From positions 1 to 64,000 of the forward strand of contig CAZUCC010000002.1 in assembly GCA_964619065.1 (NCBI GenBank): a stretch of DNA of 64,000 bases, written 5' to 3'. The stretch comes from JANXUC01 sp964619065 (lineage in GTDB: Bacteria > Acidobacteriota > Terriglobia > Terriglobales > Acidobacteriaceae). Of the stretch, positions 41,077 through 48,987 are shown in pieces (the first letter of the stretch is position 1; each line of letters opens with the position of its first letter). A program made the translations under genes and the position numbers. The notes beneath the pieces were generated by a model. The model worked only from the letters and a program-made list of their open reading frames with translations, did no database searches and was not told the origin of the DNA.

Positions 41077-42543
41077 CTAGGAAGAGGATCCACCGGGTTG
41101 GCGTTTCGTGGCATCCAGGCGATGAAACAACAGGTTCAGCAATTCCTTCTCGGAATTGCCGTCCTCCGGAAACGTAACTGCGGCCCACATGGCCGTAAGA
41201 CGCCGCGACCCCCCAGCATCGATAGTTCCCAGGGCTGCATTGAGTTTGGTGAGTACGATCGCGACGCCATCGCCATTCACCTCAGGCAGCACGACTATGA
41301 ATTGATCTCCATCATAACGACTCAACGTGTCGTGACTGCGAAGCCGCGCGCGCAAGCTCGCTGCGACCTGTTTCAATACCTGGTCGGCGCCCTGCACACC
41401 AAGCGCGGTATTGATTTCCCGGAAGTGCCGCAGGTCGAGCGTGATCAATCCAAAGGGCTTTTTGTAGCGGCGTGCCCGCGAAAATTCCTGTGCGAGCATG
41501 GTGTGGAAATGCCGCTGGTTGGAAGTGCCTGTGAGGGGATCGGTACTTGTACTTCGGTCCAGTTCTTCGCTCAGGTGCAGGCTGCGAATCGTGCTGGCGG
41601 CTACCTCTGCCGCGACCTGCGCCAGCGTGAGTTCCTCTTTCGTAAAAGCGTGGGCTCCCCTGCGCGCGATGACGACTGCGCCCAGGACCATTGAGCCTGA
41701 GACCAGAGGCACACAGATTTCGCTTCCCGAGGTTCCATAGCAAAAGGAGGGATTGGCCGCCGCGCTCGCATCTTCCGCCAGTACGAACCGTTTCTGGCGC
41801 ATCGCCTGCCCCAGCGGTCCCAGTTGCCGCGCTTGCAGGAAACGTTCCATTTGCGGTTCATCGCCGCCGGCGTGTGCCGCAATCCTCAGATCTTTTTCCG
41901 GAGGGCAAAGCAGCACCGCAACATTGGCATCTTCGAAAGTGTCTCCGAGCAAGTCGGCCAGCAGAGCGCAAAACTCGCCGGGGTCCGGCGCGGTCGCCGC
42001 CGACCGTACGATCAGGTGCAGCAGTTCCACCTGGCGGGAGCGGGCATGCTCCGCTTCGTGCATGTGGTGATTCTCCAGCAGCATGGCGACTTGCGCTGCC
42101 AGCAGTGAGAGCAACACTAAATCTTCATTCGCAAACCCCTGGCTACCTTGTTTCTCGACCACCAGCGTTCCCAGCACACGGTCGCGCACCAGAAGCGGCA
42201 GGTACACTGCCGAGGCATCGTCGTTTCCTGATGCCATTTGTACGCTGCGCGTCTGCGCCGCTACCGCAATCAGGTCCGGGTCTCGTATAGCTAATATGCG
42301 AGCGCGAGCTTCCAGCCACTGGTGTTCCGCACGACAGGAAAGCTGATGGAGGGACGGGTCGAGCAGGTAGACGGCGGCGCGCTGCATCTCTGTATGACTG
42401 CGAAGCAGCAGCAACAACGTCTCCAGCACAGTTTCCCGTTGTCGCACGGAGAGCAGCATCTGCGTCGCTTGCTGCAGAGCCGCAAAGTGGCGGGCGCTGA
42501 GTTCGGTCGTTGGCACAGGAGATGGAGAAGCTTCGGGAGACAA
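41077..42543 (-). CDS. GAF-GAF-GGDEF protein with degenerate GGDEF site
   Basis: This 488-residue cytoplasmic signalling protein has two GAF domains (about 20-160 and 170-320) and a C-terminal diguanylate-cyclase fold (about 330-480). The catalytic GGDEF is replaced by DGDQF (411-415), and the second Asp of the usual LDIDxFK motif is Arg (LDLRHFREIN). The inhibitory RxxD site is intact (R402-SH-D405). This suggests it binds c-di-GMP but does not make it. Start is uncertain: TTG at 42543, which directly follows a TATAAT on the minus strand, or GTG at 42516. It stands alone after a short zinc protein gene. Confidence 0.9.
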   Translation of the reverse strand: MSPEASPSPVPTTELSARHFAALQQATQMLLSVRQRETVLETLLLLLRSHTEMQRAAVYLLDPSLHQLSCRAEHQWLEARARILAIRDPDLIAVAAQTRSVQMASGNDDASAVYLPLLVRDRVLGTLVVEKQGSQGFANEDLVLLSLLAAQVAMLLENHHMHEAEHARSRQVELLHLIVRSAATAPDPGEFCALLADLLGDTFEDANVAVLLCPPEKDLRIAAHAGGDEPQMERFLQARQLGPLGQAMRQKRFVLAEDASAAANPSFCYGTSGSEICVPLVSGSMVLGAVVIARRGAHAFTKEELTLAQVAAEVAASTIRSLHLSEELDRSTSTDPLTGTSNQRHFHTMLAQEFSRARRYKKPFGLITLDLRHFREINTALGVQGADQVLKQVAASLRARLRSHDTLSRYDGDQFIVVLPEVNGDGVAIVLTKLNAALGTIDAGGSRRLTAMWAAVTFPEDGNSEKELLNLLFHRLDATKRQPGGSSS

Positions 42544-42582
42544 TTATAGGGCCGGCGAAGCGGATCTCATCCCGAAAAGACG

Positions 42583-42610
42583 AAAGCCGCAACCCGGGGG
42601 CCGCGGCTTT
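42583..42610 (-). terminator. Terminator of the small zinc-ribbon gene
   Basis: AAAGCCGC (42583-42590) pairs with GCGGCTTT (42603-42610) over a 12-base loop. On the minus strand it is followed by a TCTTTT tail within a few bases. It separates the small zinc protein gene from the GAF-GGDEF gene that follows on the same strand. Confidence 0.7.
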
Positions 42611-42627
42611 GCCGAATCCTCAGTTTT

Positions 42628-42876
42628 TTACGCTGCCTGCTTGGCCGCCAGTTGGGGGGTCTTGTCTGCGTACCGCTGCGCTCGCACTGCCGCTGCGCTT
42701 GTCACGTGCATTTCGCTCCAGTCGTAGGGCAGTTCTGTGCCACAGTCCAGACATACTACGTAAGTCCCGGTTATCGCCGCTGCCGCGGTGCGCCTCAGCG
42801 CCGGCTTCGTCGTAATCGGGAAGCTGTAATTGGAGTGCCTGCATCCAAACATGGCATCCACAATCTTTGCAATCAT
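42628..42876 (-). CDS. Small Cys/His protein (zinc-ribbon-like)
   Basis: This 82-residue protein contains a C-x2-H near its start (FGCRHSNYSFPI) and a C-x2-C later (VVCLDCGTELPYDW), which together can coordinate one zinc. The ATG at 42876 is preceded by GGAGG at 42885-42889 (minus strand), so the longer frame start at 42891 is less likely. A terminator follows. Proteins with the CLDCG...PYDW motif are common small hypotheticals in acidobacteria as far as I can tell; a nucleic-acid or protein-binding role is inferred only. Confidence 0.75.
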   Translation of the reverse strand: MIAKIVDAMFGCRHSNYSFPITTKPALRRTAAAAITGTYVVCLDCGTELPYDWSEMHVTSAAAVRAQRYADKTPQLAAKQAA

Positions 42877-43057
42877 TTCAACCACCTCCACAAGAACCGG
42901 GACTTCTTTTCCAATGTCTAAAACCCAATTAGCTCAGCCTGTACAAGATTAGATTCCAAATTGGAGGAAAAGGTTCGCAGGGAGTACGAGAAAGGTGACA
43001 CTCTGGATGCGGGGAGCTGCAAGTGCTAGTGATCGCGTGACTTAATCTTCTGCCCAA

Positions 43058-43318
43058 TTATAGGCTTTGAGGCCCCTGGGCCTTCTTCTTGGCTTGGCAC
43101 CGGGTTTGGATGGCCTGGTGCAAGCGCGTGCGTAGTTCGTCGGGCAGCTCATAAACTTCTGTGTCTTTGAAGATCTGAATCGTCTTCTTTGTCGTATCGC
43201 AAACGACGTAGCAGTTGTGGCACCAAGCCAAGTGGTCGTCAAGTTCCGCCTTGGTGCGTGCATCCAAGACGCCATCCAGGTATTCGTTGAGTTCCTTCAA
43301 AAACTGGGTGCACTTCAC
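43058..43318 (-). CDS. Zinc-finger anti-sigma factor (zf-HC2)
   Basis: This 86-residue protein has the anti-sigma zinc motif: Cys3 with H29-x3-C33-x2-C36 in DDHLAWCHNC. It starts with GTG at 43318, one base after the sigma gene's stop, and overlaps its ribosome site (GGAGAC) with the sigma coding end. There is no membrane helix, so it is a soluble, probably redox- or stress-sensing inhibitor like RsrA/ZAS proteins rather than a membrane-bound RseA type. It should bind the ECF factor encoded immediately upstream. Confidence 0.9.
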   Translation of the reverse strand: MKCTQFLKELNEYLDGVLDARTKAELDDHLAWCHNCYVVCDTTKKTIQIFKDTEVYELPDELRTRLHQAIQTRCQAKKKAQGPQSL

Positions 43319-43319
43319 G

Positions 43320-43943
43320 CTAAGTTGTCTCCGCCGTTGGTTTCGCAAAGAAGCGGTTAAGCCTCTCGCGCAGTTGCAGCCTGGCGCGCAGCAACCGCGA
43401 TTTTACCGCCGGAATGCTCAGTTCGAGCGCGTCCGCGGTTTCCTCCGTGGATAACCCCTCCACGTCGCGTAGTACAAACACCGTACGGAAGCCGGGCGGC
43501 AATCCCTGAATCGTACGGCTCAGAATCTCGCGCAACTCTGCCTGGTTGTAATTTTGTTCCGGATTCGGACTCCAGTCCGCGACTTCCCGCGGTACCGAAT
43601 CTTCCTCCGTCTTAATTTCTTCGTCCAGCGACACCATGCGTTCAGGGCGCCGCCGGCGCAACTTCATCAGCGCTTCATTGACCGCGATCCGCACCAGCCA
43701 GGTGTAAAACTTCGACTGCTCCTGAAACTGCTGCAGGTTCGTATACGCTTTCAAAAACGCATCCTGCACCACATCTTCCGCGTCCTCGCGGTTTTGTGTG
43801 ATGTGCTGGGCAATGCGGAACACGTTCCGGTCGTAACGCCGGACCAGTTCCCCAAATGCCCCGTCGTCGCCGCCCTTGGCAGCTCGGACCAGCACCAGCT
43901 CTTCGCTGGGAGGATCACTCAGTTTGTGTTGGATGGCTCCCAT
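43320..43943 (-). CDS. ECF-type RNA polymerase sigma factor
   Basis: This 207-residue sigma factor has region 2 (GAFGELVRRYDRNVFRIAQHI, then DAEDVVQDAFLKAYTNL) and region 4 (FRTVFVLRDVEGLSTEETADALELSIPAVKSRLLRARLQLRE). It lacks regions 1 and 3, as in the RpoE/ECF class. GGAAGGAAC precedes the ATG at 43943. The cognate anti-sigma gene follows one base after the stop. This pair is divergent from the GAF-domain gene at 44175, and the shared intergenic region may hold an autoregulated promoter. Confidence 0.95.
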   Translation of the reverse strand: MGAIQHKLSDPPSEELVLVRAAKGGDDGAFGELVRRYDRNVFRIAQHITQNREDAEDVVQDAFLKAYTNLQQFQEQSKFYTWLVRIAVNEALMKLRRRRPERMVSLDEEIKTEEDSVPREVADWSPNPEQNYNQAELREILSRTIQGLPPGFRTVFVLRDVEGLSTEETADALELSIPAVKSRLLRARLQLRERLNRFFAKPTAETT

Positions 43944-44160
43944 GTTCCTTCCGATTCAACAATTTTGGAGGCATCAAGCATCCGCACCAAAGGGTATTGT
44001 ACCGGGGATAGCCGCATTGTGCCTCCCCAATTTGACGCAGTAGCTCCCAATTTGTCTCGATTTTGGGGCAGGGTAATCCAAAGTAATCTGCCCTGATTCG
44101 CCAGGTTCCCCTAAACTGAGGTCACCTGGCGGTTCAAGTTAAGCCAGAGTCGACTTTTCA

Positions 44161-44178
44161 ATGACAGATCTTCAATGA
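44161..44178 (+). promoter_or_regulatory. Five-codon leader frame overlapping a start codon
   Basis: ATGACAGATCTTCAATGA encodes MTDLQ-stop, and its TGA overlaps the ATG at 44175 (ATGA). The words ATGACAGATC occur twice 14 bases apart, so the short frame looks like a duplicated start. No Shine-Dalgarno is present before the second ATG, which suggests translation could be coupled. Confidence 0.5.
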
Positions 44179-45290
44179 CAGATCAGGGTTGGATTCACGA
44201 AGTCGTAGGACGCGTCGCCTCTGAGGTTCTCGAGGGCCGTGTCGCGGAACTGCGAGACGAATTAGTGCGTCGAACCGTGGAAGAAATTCAACCGTCGCTA
44301 TCCGCCGGTAGTGGCGGCAGTGAGAAATTGCTCGCGGCAGTTGCGCAAGTGCAGACAGGCGCGGGGCAGCGCGACATCCTTCACCTTCTGGTGGATCAAT
44401 CCGCAGGGTTCTGTGCGCGGAGCGCTCTCTTCGTTGTCAAGCCCGATTCGATCGCAGGTTGGCAGGCGATCGGGTTCCCCGACGATGAGGCTGTTCGCGA
44501 TTTCACTCTGGATTCGGACGCATCACTGGTGCAAAAGGTGCTCACCAATCGAGAGCCTTCCACCGGTTACACCACCGAGATGGACACGCATTTTCTCGAA
44601 TCTTTCGGTACTCCTGTCAACGGTGAGTGCCACTTGTTGCCTCTGTTCTTAAAAGATAAGCTCGCGGCCGTTTTGTATGCCGACGCGGGAGGGGCGGATG
44701 CCTCCTGCGAGCGCTCCTCGATGGATCTGCTGGTTCGTTTTACCAGTATCTGGTTGGAAGTGCAGTCCCTGCGAAAGTCTGCGCAAGCTGCCACGGAATC
44801 CTTGGTAACGTCTGCACCCGAGGCCACGAAGGCGGCGGCGGCCGGGCTCTCTGCCGATGCTCCAGAATGGACGCAAGCCGCAGCGCCGCCAAAAGCACAC
44901 CATCAGGAAACTGCGCCGAAGCATGCACCAATTCCTGCGCACGCTGGCTCTGCAGCTGCGGCTCCCGCTCCCGCAATGGAGAAGCGGGACCCCACCCCCG
45001 ATCCGTCTGAGATGTCCGCGGCAGATGCTGATACCCACAAGAAAGCGCAGCGTTTTGCACGCTTGCTGATCGATGAGATCAAGCTCTACAACAAGGGCAA
45101 GGTCGAGGAGGGTCGTAAACAGCACGACCTCTATGACCGGCTCCGCGATGATATCGATAAGAGCCGTGCGACCTACACCAAGCGCTACGGAAGCACAGCA
45201 GCCGCCTCTGGAGACTACTTCATCAACGAACTCATCCGAGGCCTTGCACAGGGTGATGCCTCCTTGCTCGGACCCAACTTCAAGCGCTAA
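44175..45290 (+). CDS. GAF-like domain protein with conserved C-terminal helical domain
   Basis: This 371-residue protein has three parts. Residues about 55-200 resemble a GAF fold (ILHLLVDQSAGFCARSALFVV, WQAIGFPDDEAV, LLPLFLKDKLAAVLYADAGG). A Pro/Ala-rich, disordered linker runs from about 205 to 285. The C-terminal helical domain shows KKAQRFARLLIDEIKLYNKGKV, EGRKQHDLYDRLRDDIDKSRATY and GDYFINELIRGLAQGD; I have seen similar C-termini in acidobacterial and myxobacterial regulators. The gene is divergent from the ECF sigma pair. It may sense a small ligand and signal through the C-terminal helix; no output domain of known type is present. Confidence 0.8.
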   Translation: MTDQGWIHEVVGRVASEVLEGRVAELRDELVRRTVEEIQPSLSAGSGGSEKLLAAVAQVQTGAGQRDILHLLVDQSAGFCARSALFVVKPDSIAGWQAIGFPDDEAVRDFTLDSDASLVQKVLTNREPSTGYTTEMDTHFLESFGTPVNGECHLLPLFLKDKLAAVLYADAGGADASCERSSMDLLVRFTSIWLEVQSLRKSAQAATESLVTSAPEATKAAAAGLSADAPEWTQAAAPPKAHHQETAPKHAPIPAHAGSAAAAPAPAMEKRDPTPDPSEMSAADADTHKKAQRFARLLIDEIKLYNKGKVEEGRKQHDLYDRLRDDIDKSRATYTKRYGSTAAASGDYFINELIRGLAQGDASLLGPNFKR

Positions 45291-45323
45291 TCATTGAGCT
45301 AAAACCAGTTAAACTAAAGCAAC

Positions 45324-47585
45324 GTGAATTTCCGACGTATTCTGCCGCACTGCTTTATCTTTCTCACGATTGCTGCTTTCAGCGCGAATTTCTGCGCCGC
45401 GCAGGCCGCTAGCCGCACGCATGGAGGCACTCGTGAAGTCAGTAAGCACAAGAAAAGCAGGCGTAAGCCCAGCCGCCGCGTTCTGCATATTCACCAAGCC
45501 TTTGTTGCTTCGAAGAACCTGCGGCTTATGGCGCAGCAGCTTTTGCGCGAGCGCACGCCTGCGGGATATCGCGGGGTGGAAGCTTATGCGCGTCAGCACA
45601 ACGCTGAAGATGCCGGGGCTCTGGCGTGGTTCGTGGTGGCCTATGCGCACATGCTCGACCACAATCCAGCCGAAGCTCTCGATCCACTGCGGCGTGCCGA
45701 AACGAAAGCTGCAGCCAGCGAACTTGCGGATTACGTTACCTACTTCCAAGGGAGTGCGTTGCAGCAGGTCGGCAGCTTCGCGCAAGCGGGAGCTCTTCTG
45801 CGCAATTTCGAGCAAAAATTTAGCGGCTCCATCTTCACCCGCGATGTTCACGTAACCCGTGCGCACGCGCTCATTGCTCTGGACCGCCCCGCCGAAGCAG
45901 TCGCACTTCTGGAAGCGGACCGCCTGCCAACGCGTGCGGATGTTGAGCTCACTCTGGGCCGTGCCTACGCTGCTGCAAAACAGCCCGCCAAGGCTGCCGC
46001 CGCATTGCGCGCGGTGTTTTACGGCATGCCCATGTCTGGCGAAGCGGATGAGGCGGAGAAAGAGCTCATTGCGCTCTCTGGCAAGGTGCCGCCCGCGAGC
46101 CTGGTGGAACGTAAGTCCCGTGTCGATTTACTGGTTAAAGGGAAGCGCTACACCGAGGCTGTCACCGAGTATCACGCCTTGATCGGCGATGCCAGTCCGC
46201 AAGACAGGATTGCGCTGCAGGTGGCTCTGGCGGCGGCTCTGCGACTGGGTGGACGCAACCGCGAAGCGAAACAGATTCTTGAGCCGCTCTCCGGTGCAAC
46301 CGGCGATGTCGCCACGCAACGCCTCTTCAATCTTGGTGAAATTGCGCGCGCGGCGGACGACGACTCTGGATTCCAAGGTTATCTCTCGCAATTGCGTCAA
46401 GCTAGCCCTCAGAACCAGTGGCTGGAGCAGGCTCTGTTCTCATCAGCGAACAAGTACCTGGTGAACAAGGACTACTCGAAGGCCGAGGCACTCTATCGTG
46501 AACTGGCGCAGCGCTTCCCAGCCGGAAGCCACGGCTCCTATGCCCACTGGAAATCGGCTTGGCTGCTATGGCGGCTGGGGCAGGAAGCGGAAGCGCGGCG
46601 CCAGTTCGAGCAGCAGATTGTGCTCTTCCCCGAAGGCTCGGAAATTTCAGCTGCCTTGTATTGGCGCGGCCGTGCTGCGGAAGACGACGGTGAGCCAGGG
46701 CGTGCTCGTGCCTACTACCAAAAACTCGCGCAACGTTACCACAGCTACTACTACGGACAGCTGGCTTGGGAACGGCTCAAGACCATCGAATCGACGGGGA
46801 TAGCAGTTGCAGAGCCAGTTTTAGCCAGCCTGCGCGGCCTCGATCCCCATCTTTATCCAGCCCTGAATGACCCGCCTGCCGACAATCTTCGCGTGCAGAA
46901 GGCGAACCTGCTCGTGAACGGCGCGCTTCTGGACTTCGCGCTCCGAGAGCTGCATCTCGCCGCGCTGGAGGAAGGCGGCAATTGGGAAGTCGCAGAAATG
47001 GCTCGCCTATGTCAGGATGCTGGCCGGTATGATCGCGCTCTCGACGTCGTCAAGCACGAAGTGCCCGGATATTTCGCAGGCGACGTCTTCGATCTTCCGC
47101 CCCCTTACTGGCAGGCTCTCTTTCCTCGCCCTTTTTGGGCGGAGCTCAAACAATATGCGGCAGAGAACGGGCTCGATCCTTATCTGGTCGCGGCGCTCAT
47201 CCGCCAGGAATCCGCTTTCAATCCGGCCGCTATCTCTCACGCGAACGCGGTTGGCCTCATGCAACTGCTTCCCGGCACCGGTCGCAGCGTGTCCAAGGAT
47301 CTAAAAATTCGCCGTTTCACACCCGACATGCTCACCATCCCCGCCACCAACATACGTTTGGGGACGAAATACTTTCGCGGCATGGTCGAGCAGTTCGGCG
47401 CTGTGGAGTATGCGCTTGCCGCCTACAATGCGGGCTCAGATCGGGTGCAGGATTGGCAAGCAGCAGGCAAGTATCGCGATATTCCCGAGTTCGTCGAATC
47501 CATTCCGTTTACGGAAACCCGAGAATACGTGCAAGCTATTCAGCGCAACGCGAATGTCTACCGCCAGCTCTATGGCGCGCCCTGA
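45324..47585 (+). CDS. Soluble lytic murein transglycosylase with TPR-like arm
   Basis: This 753-residue exported protein starts at a GTG (MNFRRILPHCFIFLTIAAFSANFCAA, signal peptide). Residues about 50-590 form a superhelical TPR-like region with repeats such as LAQRFPAGSHGSYAHWKSAW. Residues about 600-745 are the SLT catalytic domain: the catalytic Glu is in LIRQESAFNPAAIS, followed by GLMQLLPGTG and ALAAYNAGSDRV. It cleaves peptidoglycan glycan strands to make 1,6-anhydro-muropeptides, in the periplasm. Its overall layout is like Slt70. It follows the GAF gene after 33 bases. Confidence 0.94.
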   Translation: MNFRRILPHCFIFLTIAAFSANFCAAQAASRTHGGTREVSKHKKSRRKPSRRVLHIHQAFVASKNLRLMAQQLLRERTPAGYRGVEAYARQHNAEDAGALAWFVVAYAHMLDHNPAEALDPLRRAETKAAASELADYVTYFQGSALQQVGSFAQAGALLRNFEQKFSGSIFTRDVHVTRAHALIALDRPAEAVALLEADRLPTRADVELTLGRAYAAAKQPAKAAAALRAVFYGMPMSGEADEAEKELIALSGKVPPASLVERKSRVDLLVKGKRYTEAVTEYHALIGDASPQDRIALQVALAAALRLGGRNREAKQILEPLSGATGDVATQRLFNLGEIARAADDDSGFQGYLSQLRQASPQNQWLEQALFSSANKYLVNKDYSKAEALYRELAQRFPAGSHGSYAHWKSAWLLWRLGQEAEARRQFEQQIVLFPEGSEISAALYWRGRAAEDDGEPGRARAYYQKLAQRYHSYYYGQLAWERLKTIESTGIAVAEPVLASLRGLDPHLYPALNDPPADNLRVQKANLLVNGALLDFALRELHLAALEEGGNWEVAEMARLCQDAGRYDRALDVVKHEVPGYFAGDVFDLPPPYWQALFPRPFWAELKQYAAENGLDPYLVAALIRQESAFNPAAISHANAVGLMQLLPGTGRSVSKDLKIRRFTPDMLTIPATNIRLGTKYFRGMVEQFGAVEYALAAYNAGSDRVQDWQAAGKYRDIPEFVESIPFTETREYVQAIQRNANVYRQLYGAP

Positions 47586-47619
47586 TTGCACAAGCTGGTG
47601 GGGTTTCGGACAGTGCGGC

Positions 47620-47660
47620 AGCCGCCAATTTGTCATTCCGAAGTGGAGCGAGGAATCTGC
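47620..47660. repeat. Solo end of interspersed repeat (TGTCATTCCGAAG type)
   Basis: TTTGTCATTCCGAAGTGGAGCGAGGAATCTG matches one end of the repeat family. No opposite end is seen nearby. It overlaps the intergenic region and the extreme 3' side of the next membrane protein gene on the minus strand. Confidence 0.5.
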
Positions 47661-47673
47661 TATTTCCTGTGTT

Positions 47674-48237
47674 CTACCGGGGCCAAAGCCATCCGAATGT
47701 GCCTGCCGTCACAAGCGCATAGATCAACCCATCCACCGTTGACTTGATCGTCGTGATCCAAGCGCGGCGATACCAGATTGACAACTGCCAGAGCGCGAGC
47801 GAGTATCCGATGAATGCCGTGGTTCCGGCAAACCGGAAGACATGCAGGTACGCCGTGCCCACCGGTAGTGCGCGCCCCGCGATGTACGCGGCGAAGATGC
47901 TGACGACTCCGGAATAGAGAAACCAAAGAACCAAGTTCCTCCCCATAGACATCATTCCGTTTGGCATGACTGTAAGCATCATGACCGGGCCTTTCTTCAG
48001 CTTTTCGGCAAACTCTGGTGTCTTCAACTCCTGCATACTCGACGCGCGGGGCACCATGTAGTCGCCCGGCGGTATGGCGAGCGGGCGAAGTACGTCCATG
48101 ACCTGCGCTTCGTTGGGAATCTTGGGATAGTCACTCTTGTGCCACCATGGCAAAGCCATGTGGATGATAGAACTCACCACAAAAACGAGTACGGACGAAA
48201 GCAGAATGGGGAGCCATAATGCATTCAGTTCTGTCAC
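47674..48237 (-). CDS. Hypothetical integral membrane protein
   Basis: This 187-residue protein has an N-terminal helix (LWLPILLSSVLVFVVSSIIHMAL), a soluble segment (residues about 35-90) with KIPNEAQVMDVLRPLAIPPGDYMVPR, then three more helices (LVLWFLYSGVVSIFAAYI, AYLHVFRFAGTTAFIGYSLALWQLSI, STVDGLIYALVTAGTFGWLW). AGGAGGT stands before the GTG start at 48237. It is a compact four-helix membrane protein of unknown function; I know of similar proteins in acidobacteria but not of a role. Confidence 0.75.
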   Translation of the reverse strand: MTELNALWLPILLSSVLVFVVSSIIHMALPWWHKSDYPKIPNEAQVMDVLRPLAIPPGDYMVPRASSMQELKTPEFAEKLKKGPVMMLTVMPNGMMSMGRNLVLWFLYSGVVSIFAAYIAGRALPVGTAYLHVFRFAGTTAFIGYSLALWQLSIWYRRAWITTIKSTVDGLIYALVTAGTFGWLWPR

Positions 48238-48429
48238 GACGACCTCCTAATGTTTGATGTGGCGAAGACAAGAATTCCCAGCGCGTGCAATGTAGCAGCT
48301 TCAGTAGAATCGAGCAAATTTGGTCAGAAAAAGGCGTGCCGTAACCCGACCACGGTTGCAAAAGCGGACTGCCCCTAGATAGAAATCGCCGCGAAGCGGC
48401 AAGAGAAAAGCCAGCGGACTGAGCTACTC

Positions 48430-48933
48430 CTAGACAGCTTTTTCTTGAGGAGATTTATTGAAGAGCAGATCCACGACGAGCAGCAAGGCTCCCACGACGA
48501 TCGCGCTGTCCGCGAAATTGAACGCTGGCCACTCATACTGCCGGTAGTAGAAGAGCAAAAAGTCCGTCACCCGATGATGCAAGAGACGATCCCACAAATT
48601 TCCAATAGCACCACCCAGAATCAACGCCAGCCCCACACTGGTCGACGAAAATACCCGGCTGCTTCTCCATAGAAGCACAGAAACTGGCACTAGCGCCACC
48701 ACGGAAAGAGTGATCACCAGCCCCAGCTTCAACGGTGTGGGCGAGTCGGAAAAAATGCCGAATGCTGCTCCAGGATTCTCCAGATGTGCCAGGCGGAAAA
48801 ATCCGGGAATGACGCTGATGTTGTCGTGCAACTCAATGCGCTGCTGCACCTGCCATTTGGTGACCCGGTCGAGGACCAGCGCCCCCACACTGACTAAGAG
48901 ATAAGAGAAACGACCCATACGGACTTTAGACAT
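48430..48933 (-). CDS. lspA: Lipoprotein signal peptidase II
   Basis: This 167-residue inner-membrane aspartyl protease removes signal peptides from prolipoproteins. The motifs are VLDRVTKWQVQ, HLENPGAAFGIFSD, GGAIGNLWDRLLHHRVTDFL (first catalytic Asp) and FNFADSAIVVGALLL (second Asp). Four transmembrane helices are visible. It is 54 bases downstream of ileS on the same strand, an arrangement seen in many bacteria. Confidence 0.96.
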   Translation of the reverse strand: MSKVRMGRFSYLLVSVGALVLDRVTKWQVQQRIELHDNISVIPGFFRLAHLENPGAAFGIFSDSPTPLKLGLVITLSVVALVPVSVLLWRSSRVFSSTSVGLALILGGAIGNLWDRLLHHRVTDFLLFYYRQYEWPAFNFADSAIVVGALLLVVDLLFNKSPQEKAV

Positions 48934-48987
48934 CCATAAACTCTTTGCTGGCTCCCGCCAAGTTTTACCGTTTCGTGCAGACGAGTC

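Noticed and set aside
42544..42549. TATAAT on the minus strand as a confirmed promoter of the GAF-GGDEF gene
   Set aside because: No acceptable -35 hexamer is found 16-18 bases upstream, so I mention it only as a possible element within the gene entry.
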